Positions 5,158 to 11,010 of a DNA stretch of 14,897 nucleotides are shown here, one piece after another; the stretch's first letter is position 1, and the number at the start of each line of letters is the position of its first letter. The notes below the pieces were generated by a model. It ran no database searches. It saw nothing but the letters and a program-made list of their open reading frames with translations, and was not told where the DNA came from. The position numbers and the translations under genes are program-made. Where the stretch lies: positions 1-14,897 of the forward strand of contig CAYMZB010000023.1 of NCBI GenBank assembly GCA_964394845.1. The letters run 5' to 3'. The stretch comes from CAYMZB01 sp964394845 (GTDB taxonomy: Bacteria; Patescibacteriota; Microgenomatia; Daviesbacterales; UBA10151).

Positions 5158-6432
5158 ATGAAAAAAGTGTACCTAAAAATAGGCCTCCTAAAAATCATAG
5201 CTTCTTCTATAAGATTTGCAAGTTCAAAAGTGGCAAACAATAAGTTGCTTTTGCTTTGTGTGGGAGTCTTATTAGGACTTTTGATCAGCCGACAAGCGCA
5301 GTATATTCAGAATACAAAACTACGTATTACCTGGCCATCCATTAGCGTGGAGACAAAGACAGATGCGCAGAGTGAAGTTAAATCAGCCACTATATCAGCC
5401 AATTTAGAGGATGTACCAGAGCTTAAAGAGATTCTTTCACTAGATAATCAGGAAGTCCGCCTTAAGGCAGCCAGAAAATTAGTTGAAAGGGTTGATGTTG
5501 AAAAGGCTTTGGAAATCTTGGAACACTCTTCCCTGCCCCATACAGGCGAAGGGCATTTGGTAGTCCACCAAATTGGTTTCTATGCCTACCAAAAGTATGG
5601 GACAGATTCTATTCTAAAATGTAAAGATTACTTTCTTTATGCCTGCTATCATGGCGCAATAATTGAGGCAGCATCTGATCAGGGATTTGATGTAATTCAT
5701 AAGATGACTGATAAATGTAAATCTTCTCCTGTCAGGCATTTCCAGTGTGTCCATGCTGCAGGGCACTCAATTTTAGCAATCTGGAATTATGACCTGACAG
5801 AGGCTTTAAAAACCTGTGATGAAATTTATGAAAAAGATGCTAAATTTCCAGAAGCTTTATCCTCCTGTCACAATGGGGCTTTCATGGAAAACCTGTTTGG
5901 TGTCCATGATTGGGGCACTGATAAAGCTCCCAAAAGAGATTGGCTCTCTGACGATCCTTACTTTCCCTGCAATGCTTTCTCTGAAAAATACCAAAGAGGC
6001 TGCTGGTTAAACCAGGCCGCTAGGATTTACCAGATGAATAATGGAGATATAGTTAAAACAACCCAAATTTGTGAAGGTGCAGGTAATAAGGAGTATATTG
6101 CCTGGTGTATGGATAATATAGCAAGACAGATTCACCCTTTAACTAATGGAGATCCTACAAAAACTTTTGAACTCTGCCAGCAAGTAGGACCAGACTGGTA
6201 CAATAATTGCCTTGTTGTTAATGCAGGTTCCTTTTACTCGGTAGGGGGAAGGTCTCAGGCTATTTTCATTTGTCAAAATATTCCTCCCGAGCTTAAAAAT
6301 GAATGTTACCAAAGGGTAATTGGCCAAATTGTTTCAGATCCAATTGATAAAAAACAGAAAGATTCTCTCTGCCAGTCCATAGAATCTCCGTTTAAACTTC
6401 AGTGTCTATCTGCCCTTTCCCAGGTAAATTAG
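5158..6432 (+). CDS. Membrane-anchored Cys/His module protein, 424 residues
   Basis: Function unknown. A basic N-terminus and a hydrophobic segment at about 29-44 suggest a signal anchor with the rest outside the membrane. Residues 85-125 are helical (KEILSLDNQEVRLKAARKL). The module follows: H133-x3-H137, C155, C163-Y-H165-G, C197-V-H199-x3-H203, C220, C237 with FMEN at 242-245, and PYFPC271N with C282. The C-terminal part is a run of four helical hairpins each with a cysteine pair: 305/317, 340/351, 372/383, 405/416. Outside the membrane segment there are 16 cysteines, an even number that fits full disulfide pairing. The same module occurs in the 489- and 834-residue proteins downstream, but this copy lacks the cupredoxin domain. 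The five His and E244 could form a metal site. The start is fixed by the promoter just upstream; no Shine-Dalgarno is visible. Confidence 0.8.
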   Translation: MKKVYLKIGLLKIIASSIRFASSKVANNKLLLLCVGVLLGLLISRQAQYIQNTKLRITWPSISVETKTDAQSEVKSATISANLEDVPELKEILSLDNQEVRLKAARKLVERVDVEKALEILEHSSLPHTGEGHLVVHQIGFYAYQKYGTDSILKCKDYFLYACYHGAIIEAASDQGFDVIHKMTDKCKSSPVRHFQCVHAAGHSILAIWNYDLTEALKTCDEIYEKDAKFPEALSSCHNGAFMENLFGVHDWGTDKAPKRDWLSDDPYFPCNAFSEKYQRGCWLNQAARIYQMNNGDIVKTTQICEGAGNKEYIAWCMDNIARQIHPLTNGDPTKTFELCQQVGPDWYNNCLVVNAGSFYSVGGRSQAIFICQNIPPELKNECYQRVIGQIVSDPIDKKQKDSLCQSIESPFKLQCLSALSQVN

Positions 6433-6447
6433 CTTTAAACTTCCATA

Positions 6448-6478
6448 TTGACTTACATTAAAAGACTGTGTGCATAAT
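6448..6478 (+). promoter_or_regulatory. Possible promoter of the 81-residue gene
   Basis: TTGACT (6448-6453) and CATAAT (6473-6478) are 19 bases apart, rather wide; a TGCATA at 6471 would give 17. The predicted transcript start lies around 6485, twelve bases before the GTG start codon. Confidence 0.4.
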
Positions 6479-6496
6479 TAGAAAGACATCCAAACA

Positions 6497-6742
6497 GTGG
6501 TCAGTCAAAAAGGAATAATTCATTTAGTAATACCGCTTATATTACTGCTCATTATAGGAGTAACATTGTTTGCCCTCATAAACTTTGGCATTATCAAAAA
6601 CCCTCTAAGCAATCTTCTTTTTTTCAACCAGCAAGTCCCCAAAATCTCAACCAAGACTGAATATAAAAACCCCTTTAAAAAGGAAACCCAATATGTTAAT
6701 CCATTTGAAACTTATAAAAATCCTTTTGTTGTAAGCAAATGA
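6497..6742 (+). CDS. Small single-pass membrane protein with YxNPF repeats, 81 residues
   Basis: Starts at GTG 6497, because an in-frame TAG stands at 6479 and no ATG lies between. Residues 6-35 form one strong hydrophobic segment (LVIPLILLLIIGVTLFALI) with a short, slightly basic front, so it is probably a single-pass membrane peptide. The tail has three near repeats, YKNPF, YVNPF and YKNPF, spaced by short charged linkers, and ends VVSK. I do not know a function; I recall similar NPF-containing tails in other Microgenomates-like proteins, but this is unverified. It lies 26 bases before the stalk-protein gene, so the two probably form one transcript, and the tail may contact envelope components. 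Confidence 0.65.
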   Translation: MVSQKGIIHLVIPLILLLIIGVTLFALINFGIIKNPLSNLLFFNQQVPKISTKTEYKNPFKKETQYVNPFETYKNPFVVSK

Positions 6743-6768
6743 ACAAGTTCTTTTCTTTCTGAAAATAA

Positions 6769-9522
6769 ATGAATAAACTTATTACAATTAATTTATCAAG
6801 ACTTTTTATTCTTATATTTTCTGCAGTATTGCTTTTGTATTTTGCCGCGACTTCAGTTTTTTCTCAAACTGCTTCTCCCCAACCCTCAGGATCTCCTGCG
6901 CCAGACTCAGAGGGATCAACAGCAATTAATATTCAATTCCCCATTGAGGGTCTTGGAGGATGTAAAGATTTAGAGGAATGTACAAATTATTGTGAGGACC
7001 CCGTAAACTACAATTCCTGTTCAAATTTTGCAAAACAAAATGGCTTTTATAGGGATGATAAAACAACTTATGCTTCTGATGAGGATTGGCAGGATGCCCA
7101 AAATGAGCTTGGTTGTAACTCCAAAGATTCCTGTTTTAATTTTTGCTCCAAGTCTGAAAACTTTAATGCTTGTGAATCCTATGCCAAAAGGAATGAAATC
7201 CCAGGCGGTTATGTGGAAGAACCTGATAAACCTGAATACTTAGAGATTGCCAAAGATGTTTTAGGTTGTGATAGTGCCTCCTCTTGCGCAACTGCTTGTG
7301 ATGATCCTGCGAATGCTCAAAAGTGTACTGACTTCGCAAACCAGGTAGGGCTTCTGGGAGGTAATACAACAGAAGGGCCGGGAGGCTGTCAGACACCTGG
7401 AACATGCGGCGCATACTGTGCTGACCCCAATAACTTTGATGAGTGTTCAAACTTTGTGCCGGGAGGTCCTAATAACTTTAGAGGGCCAGGAGGCTGTGAT
7501 GGTCCTGAATCATGTCGAAGCTATTGTGAGCAAAATTCTGATAGTTGCAGAAGTTACTCTCCTGGTTCAAACGGTGTTTATGTCCCTGTAACATGTCCAT
7601 CCGGAGAATACCATGGTCCAGGCGGAGCGTGTACATCTGTTGGAAGTACCCAAACAGCTGTCAGTTGTGTAGGTGCTGATAAATACTGGGATGGTACTGC
7701 CTGTCATGAACAGCCACCTGTAGGTATTAATCCGGAACAACCATCTGCTCACTTTGAGCATAGGTCTGATATGGGAAATTGTGCAACTCCTGGAGAATGT
7801 TATGACTATTGTAAAGCCAACCCGGATGCCGACTCATGTGAAGGATTTGATCCTACCTACCCAAGGCCAGTAGTTGGTGATAACTACACACCTTACTTAT
7901 ACTATACACCAGGATCAGAGGTACAACAGGAGGCGGTTGAAGAAATGGGCGGCTGCACTTCCCCTGCAACTTGTTATGACTACTGTAAGGAAAATCCTGA
8001 AAAATGTGAATGGTTTGATGATAAATCCCCAAGGCCGCCGGAAGTCTACATTCCTGGAACATATTACACACCGCCTGTAGACACAGTATATGCAACTCCT
8101 CCTCTGACAAACTTCTATACAACACCGATGTATTACACACCTCCGGAGGGTTCAAATTACACAACTCCCCAATACTACACACCAGGCATGTATTCAACCC
8201 CAACTTATTACACACCTCCGGAGGGTTCAAATTACACTACACCAAACTATTATACGCCATGGAGTAATTACCCAACACCGACAGGAGAATACCCTACCCC
8301 AACTTATTCTACCCCAACCTACTATACTCCTCCAGGCGGGACAAATTACACAACACCTTATTATTACACACCCCCTACTTACTATACCCCTCATTACTAC
8401 ACTCCAACTGGCAACTATACTACCCCGCCGGCATATGTAACCCCTCCCCCATACACAACCCCGCAATACTACACACCATGGACTGGAGGAGGTTACACAA
8501 CTCCTGTTTACTACACCCCACCAACCTATGTAACCCCTTCCTATTACACTCCTCCTGAAGGCAGTAATTACACCACCCCTTCCTATTACACTCCTCCTCC
8601 TCCTTACACAACCCCACGTTATTACACCCCAGGGCAATATCCAACCCCTCCTCAATACACTACACCACCTCCTTACACAACCCCTTCTGGTGGCTGTCGC
8701 CAGTTTGGAGATGCTATTGACTGTAGTTATTCCACTCCAGTTGGCTACTCAACACCTACTTACTACACACCTCCCCCATACTCTACTCCTCAATACTACA
8801 CACCATATTCCACTCCTAGCTATTACACTCCTGGTGACCCAAATTACCACACTCCTTCATACTTCACACCATATATAACTCCAAACTATGGTACGCCTAC
8901 CTACTATTCACCTTCTTACTACTCTCCTGGCGGGACATACACTTCCCCTTACTACACACCTGGAAGTGGTTATGTAACCCCAACTAATACTTATGCTAGT
9001 CCCTCAACTACCTATGTTTCTCCTTATGTATATCCAACCCCTGGCTCCGGGTATTCTTATCCCTCACCCGGTTATGCATATCCGACACCGGGATCAGGTT
9101 ATTCTTATCCAAGTCCGGGGACACCCTACTCTTATCCCTCACCAAGCAGCGGCAGTTATGCTTACCCAACGCCTGGCGGAGTGTATGGATACCCGACACC
9201 GGGCTCAGGTTATTCCTACCCAACACCATCTACCTATTATTACCCAACTCCTGGCACTGGTTACTACTCACCAGGTTCAACTAGTTATTACTCACCAAGC
9301 AGTTACCCCTACCCAACACCCTCTGAATCCTACCCAACACCTTCATATGGCACGCCTAGCTATGCAACCCCATCCTATTCAACACCTCCTCCTTATGGCA
9401 CACCAGAGTATTCAACACCTCCTCCTTATTCTACCCCTCCTCCGCCTCCTCCAGGAGTGCAAGGAGTCAAAAAAGAACCCAATCTTCTACAATTGATATG
9501 GGGCTTCCTGACAGGAAAGTAA
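6769..9522 (+). CDS. Secreted protein with seven four-Cys repeats and a Tyr/Thr/Pro stalk, 917 residues
   Basis: Likely a surface stalk or adhesin; function inferred from architecture only. A signal peptide covers residues 1-32 (cleavage probably after VFS). Residues 64-415 hold seven copies of a four-cysteine unit, G-C-x5-C-x3-C-x(6-8)-C-x2-[FY], beginning at C65, C116, C167, C207, C243, C338 and C396. Between the fifth and sixth lie two other Cys pairs with CPSGEY and YWDGTAC motifs, EGF- or chitin-binding-like in look. Residues about 428-895 are nearly all Y-x-T-P, YYTPP and Y-P-T-P-G-S-G repeats, with one Cys pair embedded at GGCRQF...DCSY. The chain ends with a short hydrophobic stretch (LLQLIWGFLTGK) that could associate with the membrane. 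I recall the G-C...YC unit from other CPR secreted proteins. The ATG has no ribosome-binding site. Confidence 0.8.
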   Translation: MNKLITINLSRLFILIFSAVLLLYFAATSVFSQTASPQPSGSPAPDSEGSTAINIQFPIEGLGGCKDLEECTNYCEDPVNYNSCSNFAKQNGFYRDDKTTYASDEDWQDAQNELGCNSKDSCFNFCSKSENFNACESYAKRNEIPGGYVEEPDKPEYLEIAKDVLGCDSASSCATACDDPANAQKCTDFANQVGLLGGNTTEGPGGCQTPGTCGAYCADPNNFDECSNFVPGGPNNFRGPGGCDGPESCRSYCEQNSDSCRSYSPGSNGVYVPVTCPSGEYHGPGGACTSVGSTQTAVSCVGADKYWDGTACHEQPPVGINPEQPSAHFEHRSDMGNCATPGECYDYCKANPDADSCEGFDPTYPRPVVGDNYTPYLYYTPGSEVQQEAVEEMGGCTSPATCYDYCKENPEKCEWFDDKSPRPPEVYIPGTYYTPPVDTVYATPPLTNFYTTPMYYTPPEGSNYTTPQYYTPGMYSTPTYYTPPEGSNYTTPNYYTPWSNYPTPTGEYPTPTYSTPTYYTPPGGTNYTTPYYYTPPTYYTPHYYTPTGNYTTPPAYVTPPPYTTPQYYTPWTGGGYTTPVYYTPPTYVTPSYYTPPEGSNYTTPSYYTPPPPYTTPRYYTPGQYPTPPQYTTPPPYTTPSGGCRQFGDAIDCSYSTPVGYSTPTYYTPPPYSTPQYYTPYSTPSYYTPGDPNYHTPSYFTPYITPNYGTPTYYSPSYYSPGGTYTSPYYTPGSGYVTPTNTYASPSTTYVSPYVYPTPGSGYSYPSPGYAYPTPGSGYSYPSPGTPYSYPSPSSGSYAYPTPGGVYGYPTPGSGYSYPTPSTYYYPTPGTGYYSPGSTSYYSPSSYPYPTPSESYPTPSYGTPSYATPSYSTPPPYGTPEYSTPPPYSTPPPPPPGVQGVKKEPNLLQLIWGFLTGK
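8050..9453 (+). repeat. Coding low-complexity repeat (Tyr/Thr/Pro stalk)
   Basis: Imperfect tandem repeats inside the 917-residue gene. Three or four sub-regions are visible. YYTPPEGSNYTTP types dominate until about 8690, YYTP/YSTP types follow to about 8990, YPTPGSGYSYPSPG types run to about 9330, and YxTPPPY types close the array. The block-wise similarity suggests local duplication and homogenisation. Long reading frames on the opposite strand here are by-products of the repeat composition. Confidence 0.85.
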
Positions 9523-9528
9523 AAAAGA

Positions 9529-9534
9529 TATAAT
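9529..9534 (+). promoter_or_regulatory. -10 element for the 489-residue gene
   Basis: Consensus TATAAT followed by CTCCTT and then the GTG start codon at 9541, again a leaderless layout. A CTGACA at 9508-9513 with a 15-base spacer is the best -35 candidate. It lies only seven bases after the stop of the stalk-protein gene. Confidence 0.55.
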
Positions 9535-9540
9535 CTCCTT

Positions 9541-11010
9541 GTGATATTTAAAGTCCTAATTTTTGCATTCTTCTTATTTTTTACATCCCCAATCTATGGT
9601 CATTCAGATAATATGCATATCATCATGCGTCCCAATTCCTTTGAACCCAAAGAGTTAACCATCAAGCAAAATGAAACGGTTGAATTCATAAACGAAGATA
9701 AAGTTAGTAGGTGGCCGGCCTCAAATATCCATCCAACTCATGGAATTTATCCTGAATTTGATCCTAAAGGAGAAGTTAAACCAGGTGAGAGATGGGAATT
9801 CAAATTTGATAAAGCAGGCACTTTCAGGTTTCATGACCATATTTACCCCGCTCTTGCCGGGCAAATTACAGTGGCTGGTACAGGCAAGGAAGAAAAAGAG
9901 CCAATTAATTTCTTATCATCTTTTCTAAAATCCATTCGATATTCGGTGCAAAATCTTTACTTTAAAATTTTCCCCTCAAAGCTTAACCAAATGCTCCAAA
10001 GTTTTGATGCTTATAACTCTTCATATAATCAGGATGAGCTTGAGGAATGGCTTAATTTAATTGGTCCGGAAAAATATATGGCAAAGCTAGTTATTGATAC
10101 AGAGGGAGGTTCAAAAATAGACTGCCATCAAGAATCCCACCTCATAGGTAGAACCTCTTATAAAATTTTTGGAAGAAAAGTCTTTCAAAACATGGATTAT
10201 AACTGTCACTCAGGATATCTGCATGGGGCACTTGAGGCCTTTATGTCTACCTTAGGAGGAAGGAGTCTTACAGAGGAAGTTGAGAAATTATGTAATAGCT
10301 TCCCCACAAGTTTTTCAAAATTTGAGTGCCTTCATGGTATTGGTCATGGCTTGACAGCTTATGCTGATTATAACCTGCCCGGAGCCCTTGCTTTATGTAA
10401 AACACTTGCGTCTGAAAATTCTCAAACCTCCTGTTTTGGAGGAGTATTTATGGAAAATATCATGGTAGCAGAAGGAAGAGGTGCTGTAAAAGGCCACCAG
10501 ACTAAATGGGCAACTGAGGATCCCCACTTTCCCTGTAACGGGATTGATAAAGATTATGATATCCAGTACCACTGCTATCAGATGCAGACTTCAAGGATGC
10601 TGCAGCTTCGCCCCAAAGATTACAACTTTTTAAGAATGGAATGTTTAAAGGCTCCTGAAAACATGGTTGAAATTTGTTTCAGAAGTATGGGCAGGGATAT
10701 TGCCGGCCAAACCCTTCGTGATCCTCAAAAGATATTAGAGCTTTGCAAAATCATCCCCCAGAAATATTTTGAAGCTTGTATAAAAGGAGCCTTGAATGTA
10801 ATAATCGACTTCTGGGGAGAAAATATTGCAGATCAACCTCAAAAACTTTGTGAAATTTTAGACAAAAATGATAAATCCTCATGCTTTGGTTTATTAGGTG
10901 ATAGGTTAAAAGGTATTTTTGAAAAAGATAGGGAGAAAATAAATGAAATCTGCGGTCAAGGTGAAAAGGAATATCTTAATTTTTGTTTAAATGGCTCTAC
11001 TCAAACTTAA
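9541..11010 (+). CDS. Secreted cupredoxin-like / Cys-His module protein, 489 residues
   Basis: Signal peptide at 1-20 (start GTG, fixed by the TATAAT six bases before it). Residues 21-113 form a cupredoxin-like domain with W58-P-A-S, H64-P-T-H67, and F-H98-D99-H100 where plastocyanin-type proteins have their Cys-containing copper loop; the usual Cys, His and Met positions are occupied by Asp, Tyr and Leu. A helical linker (about 120-190) leads to the module: C195-H196-x3-H200, C222-H-x-G-Y-L-H228-G, C263-L-H265-x3-H269-G, C286, C298 with FMEN at 303-306, FPC332N and C345. Four C-x10-C hairpins follow (368/379, 402/413, 437/448, 471/482). All 16 cysteines lie outside the signal peptide. Probably a metal-binding extracytoplasmic protein; reaction unknown. 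Its end overlaps the next gene by 20 bases. Confidence 0.82.
   Translation: MIFKVLIFAFFLFFTSPIYGHSDNMHIIMRPNSFEPKELTIKQNETVEFINEDKVSRWPASNIHPTHGIYPEFDPKGEVKPGERWEFKFDKAGTFRFHDHIYPALAGQITVAGTGKEEKEPINFLSSFLKSIRYSVQNLYFKIFPSKLNQMLQSFDAYNSSYNQDELEEWLNLIGPEKYMAKLVIDTEGGSKIDCHQESHLIGRTSYKIFGRKVFQNMDYNCHSGYLHGALEAFMSTLGGRSLTEEVEKLCNSFPTSFSKFECLHGIGHGLTAYADYNLPGALALCKTLASENSQTSCFGGVFMENIMVAEGRGAVKGHQTKWATEDPHFPCNGIDKDYDIQYHCYQMQTSRMLQLRPKDYNFLRMECLKAPENMVEICFRSMGRDIAGQTLRDPQKILELCKIIPQKYFEACIKGALNVIIDFWGENIADQPQKLCEILDKNDKSSCFGLLGDRLKGIFEKDREKINEICGQGEKEYLNFCLNGSTQT

Noticed and set aside
8227..8655. Minus-strand open frame of 142 codons opposite the stalk repeats
   Set aside because: It is rich in Trp, Arg, Gly and Val because it is the complement of the YTP codons. 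It has no start context and shadows a well-supported gene.
8050..9453. Direct repeats that could suggest a CRISPR array or satellite DNA
   Set aside because: The repeats are short, imperfect, lack unique spacers of fixed size and stay in one open frame encoding YxTP units after a signal peptide and Cys repeats.
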